Notes: a model not told the origin generated them from the sequence alone. Positions 1 through 11,234 are shown, counted from the stretch's first letter. The stretch is 11,954 nt of DNA from SKLM01 sp964575455 (GCA_964575455.1 CAZNRX010000103.1:1-11954), one strand, 5' to 3'. A program made the numbers and translations.

Positions 1-81
1 ACAGAAGTGTGCCAAACTGCGAGTTTCTGCAAAAGCTAAAACAAGTGCTCCTGGCTTCGCTTCTAGGGCTTCATTCAAGCA

Positions 82-113
82 AATGCGGCAGCGTGTCGAC
101 ACGCTGCCGCATT
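82..113 (-). terminator. Perfect 32-bp palindrome, probable rpoC terminator
   Basis: The left arm AATGCGGCAGCGTGTC is matched without error by its reverse complement, giving a 16-bp arm centred on GTCGAC. As RNA this gives a stem of about 14 bp closed by a UCGA loop. It lies 60 bp past the rpoC stop codon (174-176). On the minus strand the stem is followed by only a short T run (ATTTGCTTGA), so this is a strong hairpin with a weak U-tract rather than a textbook intrinsic terminator. The rest of 1-173 shows no convincing gene; the flanking bases have open frames but no start or ribosome-binding signal. Confidence 0.72.
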
Positions 114-173
114 CGTCTCCGTCCATACCATCGAACACCCTGATTGGAAGAGCGGAGGAAGCCTCCAGGCGCC

Positions 174-4574
<4,401 letters not shown>

Positions 4575-4581
4575 CCTTCCT
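4575..4581 (-). promoter_or_regulatory. rpoC ribosome-binding site (AGGAAGG)
   Basis: On the minus strand AGGAAGG runs directly into ATGATG. From the AGGA core the first ATG (4574) is only 3 nt away, while the second (4571) is 6 nt away. The second is therefore at least as likely to be the true start, giving MNNRNDNLL and a protein one residue shorter. This is an inference from spacing only. Confidence 0.7.
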
Positions 4582-4608
4582 GTTTTCTAGGGAGCTCTCT
4601 AGCATAAG

Positions 4609-4644
4609 AGAAGCGCTGAAGGTCTCTCGGAGCTCAGCGCTTCT
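4609..4644 (-). promoter_or_regulatory. Stem-loop in the rpoC mRNA leader
   Basis: AGAAGCGCTGA (4609-4619) pairs perfectly with TCAGCGCTTCT (4634-4644), giving an 11-bp stem with a 14-nt loop. It lies between the proposed rpoC promoter (4676-4703) and the start codon, so it should be transcribed as part of the rpoC leader, roughly 25-60 nt after the start of transcription. On the minus strand it is followed by CTTATGC, which is not a good U-tract. A smaller alternative hairpin (arms 4595-4600 and 4607-4612) shares bases with the outer part of this stem, so the two cannot fully form together. It could act as an attenuator, a stabilising 5' structure or a protein-binding site. It could less likely be a late terminator for the gene upstream. 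Confidence 0.6.
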
Positions 4645-4675
4645 TCTTTGGAGTAGAGTCTAACCGCAAACCTAC

Positions 4676-4703
4676 ATTATAAGCGGTTGTTCCACTTTGT
4701 CAA
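4676..4703 (-). promoter_or_regulatory. Consensus sigma-70-type promoter of rpoC
   Basis: On the minus strand a perfect -35 box TTGACA (4698-4703) is separated by 16 bp from a perfect -10 box TATAAT (4676-4681). Transcription would begin near 4669, giving a leader of about 95 nt before rpoC. The promoter lies 35 bp beyond the stop codon of the PEP/pyruvate-binding gene, which argues that rpoC is transcribed on its own rather than only by read-through. Confidence 0.87.
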
Positions 4704-4711
4704 GTCGTGGG

Positions 4712-4733
4712 GCGATCCTGGCAGGGTAATCGC
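4712..4733 (-). terminator. Weak hairpin after the PEP/pyruvate-binding gene
   Basis: GCGAT (4712-4716) and ATCGC (4729-4733) pair, and CCT/AGG can extend the stem around a 3-nt loop with a 3-nt bulge. It begins 5 bp after the stop codon of the upstream gene and lies before the rpoC promoter. No U-tract follows on the minus strand (CCCCACGAC), so it is at best a weak terminator. Confidence 0.25.
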
Positions 4734-4738
4734 ACTGG

Positions 4739-7060
4739 CTATGTGAGATACGCCATTGCCACATCTTCCACGCTGTCCATCAGGAGATTAACGTGGCGCC
4801 CTGGTGTTGTCGAGGTAACGTCGATGACCTTGACGTACTCGGCGTACGCGACGTCCTCGGGCAGCAGGTCCTCTAGAGCATTGGGTGCTCTCTCGAAGAA
4901 GCGATGGTTGAATGAGGTCGCGGGATCCCCAAGGTATAGGGGAAGAGGATAGATATGTGATTCTACCAGGTCCTGAAAGAAATGCGTGCCATACGAGACC
5001 TCTGGACCTCCTTCTGTCTCTGTCTCGGCGATCTCAACCAGCGCGCGGGCGTTGTATATCTCGGCGTAAGTGACCTTGAGCCCCAATTCAACGTTATTGG
5101 TCCCCCACCGGCCAGGCCCCATCAGGATGAAGCACTCGCCCTCTAGGCGCCTGTTGAGACGTCCTACGATCCGGGCTATCTCGAGCCTGGACGTGCGATC
5201 CGGCGCGCGATGGTACGCCCTCGGATCAACGTAGACAATGTACCGAATCCCCCTTATCTGACCGTGCGGCACCATGCGCTGTGTGAGGAAGACGATGTCA
5301 CGCTGTGGGATGTCGTCCACAGGCACGTATATGGCCTCTCCTCCCTCCCGCCAGCTTTGTGGCCGGCACTGAAGCAGATGGAGCCTGAACTGCCGTGGGC
5401 GTTCCTTCGATATCTCGACCGTGAACTCAATGTCGACCGGATGTTTGTACCGGTGCTCTAGCCTCTGAAGCACCTCGCGCATCAGGGTCACGAATGCCCG
5501 GTCGCGCAGCAACTCGCTGAAGGTGAGCAGGATCTTCGATTCTCCCAGGGTGCCTGGGGCATAGAGCGGTTGCAGGTAGCTCCCTTTATCCTCGGATGCC
5601 AGCAGTCGGATGTGGGGATAGTCCTGCTTCAGGACCTCGCTTGCTGGCAAAGCTCTGAATCGGTTCTCCGTCAGGTCGATGAGGTCAACGAACCGCTGTG
5701 AGTACTTGCGGATCTCGTGGGTGCCGACCTCGGGCCTCAGCTCTGGGTGGCTCAGTGCCACCATACGAGGGTAATCGTTGGCTACCCGGTCCACCGCCCG
5801 TGTCCCCAGGCCGCAGACCAGGCGCAAGAGCCCGTCCTCGGGACGGATCTTCTGGCTCCACCGATAGGGGTTTCGGCTGAACCCGACGCCGGCCAGCGGA
5901 GGAAAGAAATAATCCCCGTAGGCTTCCCCTTGGACCTTCTGGATCAGGACCGCCATGCGTTCATCGTAGTCCACCAGCCCCATGCGCTGGCGGTACAGCA
6001 GCGCGTCTGGGCTCAGGACACTCGCGTACACGCGGCGGATCGCTCTGGTCAGTGCCTTCAGATTCTCTTCCAGCGTGCCCTGGTTAGGGCAGAAGTAACT
6101 GTCGTACTTCCCGGCGAAGGAGAAACCGAAGTTATCCTCCAGAAGACTGGAGGAGCGCACGATCAGGGGCGTCCTTCCCACGTCGGTCAGTATCTTCCGT
6201 AGCTGTGTCGAGACGTTCTCGGGAAGCCTTCCCTCCATGTACGCTTGCTGGATCTCTGGATAATCGGTCTCGATCTCCTCCTGAGACTTATACTTCTGGT
6301 TCATGAACTCGTCGAGCTCATTCAGCGTGTGAAAACGGTAGAAAACGTCGGCGCCAATGAAATAGGAATCCGGTATGACGACGTGCTCCCGCAGGTTCAG
6401 TGCATCGGCGGAGTCCTCCTGGTGGAGGATCTTCCAGGCCAGCATCATCCCTGCTGCTTTACCTCCGATCTTGCCTTGTCCGATACGACGTCTGGAGATC
6501 GTCTCGAAATCCTCTGCCGAGAAGAACGTCTTGGCCAGACGGATGAACCCCATCTGATCGCTGATCATGCTCTTGGTCAGCACAACGATGATCTCTCTTA
6601 GATGATGCTGGATCTCATCACGCTGCGCCGGTGGGAGAGATGCGTACTTCTTTGCCTGAGAAAGCAGAACACCCGGGGGGGCGAGCTCCGGGTTGAACGA
6701 CAGGGAGATCCGCGACTCTGGCGCTCGCTCCGCCAGGACGTCGCGCACGATCTCCTCGAAGAGCGCGTGCGGCAGGTTGTAGGCGAAGTAGAAATCTGTC
6801 AGGTGGTCACGAATCTGTTCCAGCCGCCGCTTCCAAACCTGGCTGGACTCCTGAGCAAAAGGATCCCTCAGCCCCTCCCGTTTCTGGGACATGACCGCTT
6901 TATCTTTGACTTCCTCTTCGAACTGCTCTGGGGATATGACGCCGCGAGCGAAGATCTCCGTTCGCATTCGAGCCCGGATGCGACGGGCGAGGATGGGGTA
7001 TTGAGCGATCTGCAGGTACAACTCCAGAACCTGCGGAATGTGTTCGGGTTGAGGGTCCAT
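4739..7060 (-). CDS. PEP/pyruvate-binding (ATP-grasp) domain protein lacking the phosphohistidine domain
   Basis: Protein of 773 residues, function unknown. Residues 1-190 are mostly helical and charged and match no domain I can name. Residues about 192-568 look like the N-terminal ATP-grasp domain of PEP synthase and pyruvate phosphate dikinase: GGKAAGM (199-205), PLIVRSSSLLED (298-309, R302), an F-G-F-S-F-A-G-K segment (311-318), MAVLIQKVQG (369-378), DIEFT (543-547) and LLQCRPQS (562-569), the last two carrying the expected metal- and nucleotide-contact residues. The mobile phosphohistidine domain and PEP/pyruvate barrel that should follow are absent. Instead about 200 residues contain GIRYIVYVDP (604-613), GPGRWGTNN (648-656) and YGTHFFQDLVES (690-701), a C-terminal region I recall from other uncharacterised PEP-synthase-like proteins. 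It probably binds and hydrolyses ATP in the cytoplasm, but its substrate cannot be named and it should not be called PEP synthase. The ATG at 7060 is chosen because an in-frame stop lies just upstream; the AGGAG at 7073-7077 is 12 nt away, a long spacing. Confidence 0.9.
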   Translation of the reverse strand: MDPQPEHIPQVLELYLQIAQYPILARRIRARMRTEIFARGVISPEQFEEEVKDKAVMSQKREGLRDPFAQESSQVWKRRLEQIRDHLTDFYFAYNLPHALFEEIVRDVLAERAPESRISLSFNPELAPPGVLLSQAKKYASLPPAQRDEIQHHLREIIVVLTKSMISDQMGFIRLAKTFFSAEDFETISRRRIGQGKIGGKAAGMMLAWKILHQEDSADALNLREHVVIPDSYFIGADVFYRFHTLNELDEFMNQKYKSQEEIETDYPEIQQAYMEGRLPENVSTQLRKILTDVGRTPLIVRSSSLLEDNFGFSFAGKYDSYFCPNQGTLEENLKALTRAIRRVYASVLSPDALLYRQRMGLVDYDERMAVLIQKVQGEAYGDYFFPPLAGVGFSRNPYRWSQKIRPEDGLLRLVCGLGTRAVDRVANDYPRMVALSHPELRPEVGTHEIRKYSQRFVDLIDLTENRFRALPASEVLKQDYPHIRLLASEDKGSYLQPLYAPGTLGESKILLTFSELLRDRAFVTLMREVLQRLEHRYKHPVDIEFTVEISKERPRQFRLHLLQCRPQSWREGGEAIYVPVDDIPQRDIVFLTQRMVPHGQIRGIRYIVYVDPRAYHRAPDRTSRLEIARIVGRLNRRLEGECFILMGPGRWGTNNVELGLKVTYAEIYNARALVEIAETETEGGPEVSYGTHFFQDLVESHIYPLPLYLGDPATSFNHRFFERAPNALEDLLPEDVAYAEYVKVIDVTSTTPGRHVNLLMDSVEDVAMAYLT

Positions 7061-7104
7061 CTCTTATGTGCACTCCTATGAATGTCTCAGGGCTTTCTCC
7101 TTGA

Positions 7105-7132
7105 AGTATACCGTACAGGGCTCCGACGTCAA
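7105..7132 (-). promoter_or_regulatory. Promoter of the PEP/pyruvate-binding gene
   Basis: On the minus strand TTGACG (7127-7132) and TATACT (7105-7110) are separated by 16 bp, each one mismatch from the sigma-70 consensus. Transcription would start near 7098, leaving a leader of about 38 nt before the ATG at 7060. It is back to back with the purA promoter. Confidence 0.75.
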
Positions 7133-7160
7133 CTTCGATATCCTCCTGTCGATTGACGTC
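7125..7160. repeat. Inverted repeat joining the two divergent -35 boxes
   Basis: GACGTCAA (7125-7132) and TTGACGTC (7153-7160) are perfect 8-bp inverted copies separated by 20 bp. Each contains the -35 box of the promoter that points outward plus two further bases toward the spacer. The symmetry extends past the hexamers, and each arm includes the palindrome GACGTC, so a dimeric regulator could bind both promoters. This is inference; two good -35 boxes would resemble each other anyway. Confidence 0.6.
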
Positions 7161-7181
7161 ATCCTGTCATTGTTGTATGAT
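7153..7181 (+). promoter_or_regulatory. Promoter of purA
   Basis: TTGACG (7153-7158) is followed after exactly 17 bp by TATGAT (7176-7181), each one mismatch from the sigma-70 consensus. Transcription would begin near 7188, about 164 nt before the purA start codon. Confidence 0.82.
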
Positions 7182-7187
7182 TGGTAT

Positions 7188-7351
7188 GGTCGCTTGAGGG
7201 CGCGAGGTGAGGTGCGCTTGGCCTTCGCTCTGTTGCTGAGCCGAGCGAGCCACTGCCCAGGATGCTGATATGTGCTCGGAGGAGCATGTGGTGCGATTTT
7301 TGTGCCTTCGGATAGGTGTAGGTGATTGGAGTTACGTGAGGAGGTTGTGCT
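7188..7351 (+). promoter_or_regulatory. Long 5' leader of purA with hairpins and ribosome-binding site
   Basis: About 160 nt separate the inferred transcription start from the ATG. Two hairpins are visible: TCGCTC/GAGCGA (7225-7230 with 7243-7248), and ATGTGCTC/GAGCATGT (7270-7277 with 7282-7289, GGAG loop, two G-T pairs). A T5 run lies at 7297-7301, 8 nt after the second. A nine-codon frame starting at 7286 follows a GGAGGAG and ends at 7315. The purA ribosome-binding site AGGAGG (7339-7344) is 7 nt from the ATG. I do not recognise a known riboswitch. Confidence 0.4.
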
Positions 7352-8629
7352 ATGTCTGCAATTGTTGTCGTTGGAACTCAATGGGGGGATGAAGGCAAAG
7401 GGCGTGTTGTCGATGGATTAGCTCGGAACGCTGACGTCGCTGCTCGCTTCAACGGAGGGGACAATGCTGGGCATACTGTCGTCGCCGAGGGACACACGCT
7501 GAAGCTGCACCTCGTGCCGTCGGGGGTCCTCCATTCGAACCTCACTCTTCTTATCGGAGCTGGTGTTGTCGTCAACCCGGAACTGCTGTCGTCGGAGATG
7601 GATGAGCTGTCGTCAATTGGCACGGATGTGGGGCCATCTCGGCTGAAGGTGAGCGCCGCTGCTCACATCATCCTGCCCACACATCGCGCTCTCGACGGCG
7701 CGCGCGAGGCTTCACGTGGGAAGGACGCCATCGGGACGACAAAGCGAGGTATTGGGCCCACGTATGCCGATAAAGCGGCGCGCGTCAACTTGCGCGCCGG
7801 TGAGATGACCGACCCAGCTCAGTTCGCTGCACGGGTCGCCGAACGTGTTGAGGAGCACAATCGGCGTCTGGAGCAGTTTGGCCTGGAACCGCTTTCGGCG
7901 GAGGACGCGGCTGCTGCCTACGAGGCCTATGCCGAACGCTTGGCTCCCCATCTTGTCGATGGATCCGTCTTGATCGGCGAGGCCTTGGAGGCCGGGAAGA
8001 CCGTGCTCTGTGAGGGGGCTCAAGGGTTGCTGCTCGATCTCGACCACGGTACCTATCCCTACGTTACCAGCTCCTCCACCATTGCGGGAGGCGCGACCAC
8101 GGGGCTGGGCTTTGGGCCCCAGCATATCTCGCGCGTGGTGGGCGTCGCCAAGGCCTACACCACGCGGGTCGGCAAAGGCCCGTTTCCCACCGAGTTGGTG
8201 GGTGAGATCGGTGATCGGATTCGCGAGGCTGGGAACGAGTTTGGTACCACGACCGGGCGTCCGCGCCGTTGCGGCTGGCTCGATCTTCCGATTGTGCGCT
8301 ACGCAGCGCGGGTGAACGGATTGGACGGGCTTGCTCTAACGAAGTTGGACGTCCTGAGCGGACTGCAAGAGCTCAAGGTAGCGGTGGCCTACGGGCGAGA
8401 CGGCGATCGCGTTGATCATTTCCCGGCAGAGTTTGGTCTGGAGTCCCTGGCGCAGTGGACGCCGATCTATGAGAGCTTGCCCGGCTGGGATGAGGATATC
8501 ACGGACGTGCGCTGTCGCGCGGATCTTCCGCAGGCGGCTCAGGCGTACGTCTCCTACGTTGAGGAGTCGGTTGGCGTGCCGGTGGCTTTCATAGGTGTTG
8601 GGCCGGGGCGGGAACAGGCCATTCGCTGA
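7352..8629 (+). CDS. purA: Adenylosuccinate synthetase
   Basis: This enzyme joins IMP and aspartate using GTP to make adenylosuccinate, the first committed step from IMP to AMP, in the cytoplasm. It is 425 residues and complete. Residue numbers coincide with those of the E. coli enzyme: GDEGKG at 12-17 with the general base D13, NAGHT at 38-42 with the general acid H41, GTTKRGIGPTY at 128-138 (T129), EGAQG at 221-225 (Q224), T239, GTTTGRPRRCGWLD at 298-311 (R303, R305), and TKLD at 330-333 (K331, D333). One departure is IGVGPGR at 414-420, where family members usually have a Ser-Thr-Gly-Pro type motif; the protein also ends soon after it. The start is supported by AGGAGG 7 nt upstream. It is divergent from the PEP/pyruvate-binding gene and has its own promoter; no other purine gene is in the window. 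Confidence 0.98.
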   Translation: MSAIVVVGTQWGDEGKGRVVDGLARNADVAARFNGGDNAGHTVVAEGHTLKLHLVPSGVLHSNLTLLIGAGVVVNPELLSSEMDELSSIGTDVGPSRLKVSAAAHIILPTHRALDGAREASRGKDAIGTTKRGIGPTYADKAARVNLRAGEMTDPAQFAARVAERVEEHNRRLEQFGLEPLSAEDAAAAYEAYAERLAPHLVDGSVLIGEALEAGKTVLCEGAQGLLLDLDHGTYPYVTSSSTIAGGATTGLGFGPQHISRVVGVAKAYTTRVGKGPFPTELVGEIGDRIREAGNEFGTTTGRPRRCGWLDLPIVRYAARVNGLDGLALTKLDVLSGLQELKVAVAYGRDGDRVDHFPAEFGLESLAQWTPIYESLPGWDEDITDVRCRADLPQAAQAYVSYVEESVGVPVAFIGVGPGREQAIR

Positions 8630-8649
8630 GAACAGATTCTGAGGGACCG

Positions 8650-8695
8650 AAGAGCGCGGCTCCTGACCCGTCGACGGGTCAGGAGCCGCGCTCTT
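8650..8695. terminator. Perfect 46-bp palindrome, bidirectional terminator of purA and the repeat-protein gene
   Basis: Two 23-bp arms, beginning AAGAGCGCGGCTCC on the left, are exact reverse complements with no spacer, centred on GTCGAC. It lies 20 bp after the purA stop and 37 bp before (on the plus strand) the stop of the converging repeat-protein gene, so it fits a shared terminator. Neither side has a run of T (GTCTGTCTG on the plus strand, CGGTCCCTC on the minus), so it works by stem strength or another mechanism. The centre matches that of the palindrome after rpoC. Confidence 0.8.
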
Positions 8696-8732
8696 GTCTG
8701 TCTGTGATGCTGCCTTCGGCCTGGAATCTGTC

Positions 8733-11234
8733 CTACGGGTGGCCTCGAGCGACCAACGGCAGATAGATGAGGATGACTCGATCGCCGAAATCGACCGTGT
8801 TGCGCTCGCCAGGCGTCCCTAGAGAGATGTCCACCTCATTGGCCGTTGTGCTGGTGTAGCCATCTGGGTCTGTCTCCTGCACCGTGTAGTCGCCCAGGAA
8901 GAGCGACGCAAACGCGTACGAGCCGTCGCTGGCGGTTGTGGTCGTCCTGACCGTTGAGCCCTCTTGCAGGAGTTTGACGGTGACGTCTCCGATGCCGTGC
9001 TCCTCCTCGTCGTAGTCCCCGTTGCCGTTCTGGTCCGAGAAGACCGTGCCCTCGATCGTGCCCACGCCACGGTCGCCGAAGTCCCTCACCTCCACCTGCT
9101 TTGTCATCGTCAGAGAGACCGTGGCCGTGTTGTCGGTGGTGCTGACGTAGCCCACCTTGTCCGTCTCCCGGACCGTGTACTCGCCCAGCCATACAGGGTC
9201 GAAGGTGTAGGCCCCGTTGCCGCTGGTCGTGGTCGTCTCAATCGTCGAGCCCCCCTGAAGGAGCGTGATCGTCACCCCATTGATGCCCGGCTCCCCGGGG
9301 TCCTGCTCCTGGTTTCCGTCTTGATCGTCGAAGACGACGCCGCGGATGGCGCCAGCCCTCCGGTCGCCGAAGGTCACGTTCCTCAGTTGCCCAGGTACCG
9401 TCAGGGAGACGTCCACGTCGTCGTCGGTGGTGCTGACGTAGCCATCCGGGTTCGTCTCCTGCACAGTGTAGTCGCCCAGCAACCGAGCGTCAAATGCATA
9501 CGATCCATCGCTGGCGGTTGTGGTCGTGCTGATCGTCGAACCGCCCTGGAGGAGGGTGACGGTTACGTCCGGGATCCCCTGCTCTTCTCCATCTTGTTCT
9601 TCGTTGCCGTTCTCGTCGGAGAAGACCGTGCCCGCAATCGTGCCGATGCCTCGGTCGCCGAAGTTCCTCACCTCCACCTGTCTCGTCATCGTCAAAGAGA
9701 CCGTGGCTGTGTTATCGGTGGTGCTGGTGTAGCCCTCTCGATCCGTCTCCTGCACCGTGTAATCCCCCAGCCACACGGGGTCAAACCGGTATACCCCGCC
9801 GTTCCCGGTCGTGGTCGTGAAGACGGCTGAGCCCTCCTGAAGGAGCGTGATGGTTACCCCATTGATGCCCGGCTCCCCTGGATCCTGCTCCTGGCTGCCA
9901 TCTTGATCGTCGAAGACAACGCCGCGGATGGTGCCAATCCCGCGGTCGCCGAAGTCCACCGCCGCTACCTGTCTGGTCATCGTCAAGGAGGCGGTTATCA
10001 CGTTGGGAGTGGTGCTGCTGTATCCTTCAGGGTCCGTCTCCTCTACGGTGTAGTCGCCCAGCCCCAGGGCCACGAATTCATAGGACCCATCGCTTGCGGT
10101 GACGGTGCTGAGGTCGGTCGAGTTATCCTGGTGGAGAGTGATGTTGACGCCCTTGATTCCCGACTCTTCTGTATCCTGCGTGCCGTCGCCGTTGCTGTCG
10201 TCGAATACGGTGCCGTGGATGGTCCCGATCCCGCGATCGGCGAAGTTGACCGTCTCCACTTGACTGGGCATCGTCTTGGAGACATTGACCTCATTGGGAG
10301 AGGTGCTGACGTAGCCCTCCAGGTCTGTCTCGCGCACTGTGTAGTCACCAAGTTCGTCCCAAAGCAGGAAGTAGACCCCGTTGCTGTCTGTGGTCGCCGT
10401 AAGCTCGGTGGTGGCGCCGCGCAGCAGCTGCACGGTTACGCCGGGTAGGCCTTTCTCCTCGCTGCTCTGCTCGCTGTCTCCGTCGAGGTCATTGAAGACG
10501 ACGCCGGTGACTCGAGAAGGTCCGTAATCGCCGAAGTTGACCGTCTTTTCCTGCCCTGGCGTCGTCAAGGTGACTGGACGGGTGTTCGGGGTGGTGTCGA
10601 TGTAGCCGGACGGGTTCGTCTCCTCCACGGTGTACTCGCCAAGGAACAGGGACGCAAACTGGTACGTGCCGTCCGCGGTGGTGGTGGTGGTGCTAATGAT
10701 CGAGCCGCCCTGAAGCAGTGTGATGGTTGCTCCGCTGACTCCAGGCTCTCCTTCATCCTGCGTCTCGTCGATGTCGCGGTCGTCGAAGACGGTGCCGCGC
10801 ACGGTGCCGACCCCTCGGTAGCCGAAGTCGACGGTCACGTGCTGATTAGGCCCGGTGAGGCGAGCGACAACTTCCTCGGGTGTGGTGTTCGCATAGCCGG
10901 CTGGCGTCATCGCCGTCACAGTATAGTAGCCAGACCATGCCAGGCTGAATGAGTAGTTGCCGTTGGGGTCCGTCGTTATTGTCCCGCTGATGCCGTTGCG
11001 CAGCTTCAACGTGACTCCTGGTAGGCCTGGCTCTCCCGCGTCTCGCTCTCCGTTGCCGTTGGCGTCATCGAAGACGGTGCCGCCAATGGTGGACGGTGGA
11101 TCTACGGGTGATGTGAAGAGCGATGACAAGATCTGAGTTCCATCACCTACCAGAGCGGTCGACCAGCTCTGCAAAGAGAGGGCGATGAGGGCAATCGTCA
11201 ATCCTGTTGTAGCGGCGGCAACCAATCTGCGCAT
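8733..11234 (-). CDS. Secreted SdrD_B-like repeat protein
   Basis: Protein of 833 residues. Residues 1-28 look like a signal peptide (two Arg, then a hydrophobic stretch TTGLTIALIALSL), so it is probably exported. After a short linker (29-49) come eight beta-sandwich-like repeats beginning at residues 50, 145, 242, 339, 436, 533, 630 and 727. Each opens with a G-[TV]-V-F-x-D segment followed by an acidic loop such as DDQDGNQEQDPGEPG, as in the SdrD_B family, where this loop binds calcium. Each continues with V-T-[IV]-x-L-L, a Thr-rich stretch, a Y-T-V-x-E-T strand and a closing F-G-D-R. The first strands have no Lys, so the Lys-Asn isopeptide bonds of CnaB domains are unlikely. There is no LPXTG motif or C-terminal membrane anchor; it ends ILIYLPLVARGHP. 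It probably forms an extended stalk or surface-layer component, but the partner is unknown. The start is supported by GGGGGAGG at 11238-11245. Confidence 0.9.
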   Translation of the reverse strand: MRRLVAAATTGLTIALIALSLQSWSTALVGDGTQILSSLFTSPVDPPSTIGGTVFDDANGNGERDAGEPGLPGVTLKLRNGISGTITTDPNGNYSFSLAWSGYYTVTAMTPAGYANTTPEEVVARLTGPNQHVTVDFGYRGVGTVRGTVFDDRDIDETQDEGEPGVSGATITLLQGGSIISTTTTTADGTYQFASLFLGEYTVEETNPSGYIDTTPNTRPVTLTTPGQEKTVNFGDYGPSRVTGVVFNDLDGDSEQSSEEKGLPGVTVQLLRGATTELTATTDSNGVYFLLWDELGDYTVRETDLEGYVSTSPNEVNVSKTMPSQVETVNFADRGIGTIHGTVFDDSNGDGTQDTEESGIKGVNITLHQDNSTDLSTVTASDGSYEFVALGLGDYTVEETDPEGYSSTTPNVITASLTMTRQVAAVDFGDRGIGTIRGVVFDDQDGSQEQDPGEPGINGVTITLLQEGSAVFTTTTGNGGVYRFDPVWLGDYTVQETDREGYTSTTDNTATVSLTMTRQVEVRNFGDRGIGTIAGTVFSDENGNEEQDGEEQGIPDVTVTLLQGGSTISTTTTASDGSYAFDARLLGDYTVQETNPDGYVSTTDDDVDVSLTVPGQLRNVTFGDRRAGAIRGVVFDDQDGNQEQDPGEPGINGVTITLLQGGSTIETTTTSGNGAYTFDPVWLGEYTVRETDKVGYVSTTDNTATVSLTMTKQVEVRDFGDRGVGTIEGTVFSDQNGNGDYDEEEHGIGDVTVKLLQEGSTVRTTTTASDGSYAFASLFLGDYTVQETDPDGYTSTTANEVDISLGTPGERNTVDFGDRVILIYLPLVARGHP
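8775..9929 (-). repeat. Duplicated two-repeat block (582-bp period)
   Basis: Repeats 5 and 7 (9929-9639 and 9347-9057) agree at about 79 of 97 residues by direct comparison and share the opening GVVFDDQDG and the block TDNTATVSLTMT. Repeats 6 and 8 likewise share an opening GTVFSDxNGN, TTTTASDGSYAF and GDYTVQET. The alternation 5-6-7-8 as A-B-A-B indicates that a pair of repeats was duplicated as one 582-bp unit, later than the divergence of repeats 1-4. Confidence 0.85.
8775..11087 (-). repeat. Eight tandem repeats of about 97 codons
   Basis: The units occupy 11087-10803, 10802-10512, 10511-10221, 10220-9930, 9929-9639, 9638-9348, 9347-9057 and 9056-8775. All seven spacings between unit starts are 97 codons except the first, which is 95. 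The last unit is slightly short, passing into the C-terminal tail. Confidence 0.92.

Noticed and set aside
1..173. Uninterrupted plus-strand frame entering from the left edge
   Set aside because: It crosses the perfect palindrome and runs into the end of rpoC on the other strand; nothing in the translation resembles a known protein end.
4739..7060. Annotation as PEP synthase or as a rifampicin phosphotransferase, tempting because rpoC is adjacent
   Set aside because: Both enzymes need a phosphohistidine domain, and no such motif is visible after residue 568; only the ATP-grasp part is shared.
7076..7381. Open frame of 101 codons on the minus strand before the PEP/pyruvate-binding gene
   Set aside because: It runs across both divergent promoters and the start of purA and has a composition unlike a protein (MSSNDNNCRHSTTSSRNSN).
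8964..9830. Open frame of 288 codons on the plus strand inside the repeat-protein gene
   Set aside because: It repeats with the same period as the antisense gene and has no start signal of its own; the real frame is fixed by the signal peptide and the SdrD_B-like repeats.
11151..11170. Further GTCGAC-centred near-palindrome (GGTCGACC with flanking GAGC/GCTC)
   Set aside because: It lies within the signal-peptide region of the repeat-protein gene and is broken by a bulged base; probably chance.
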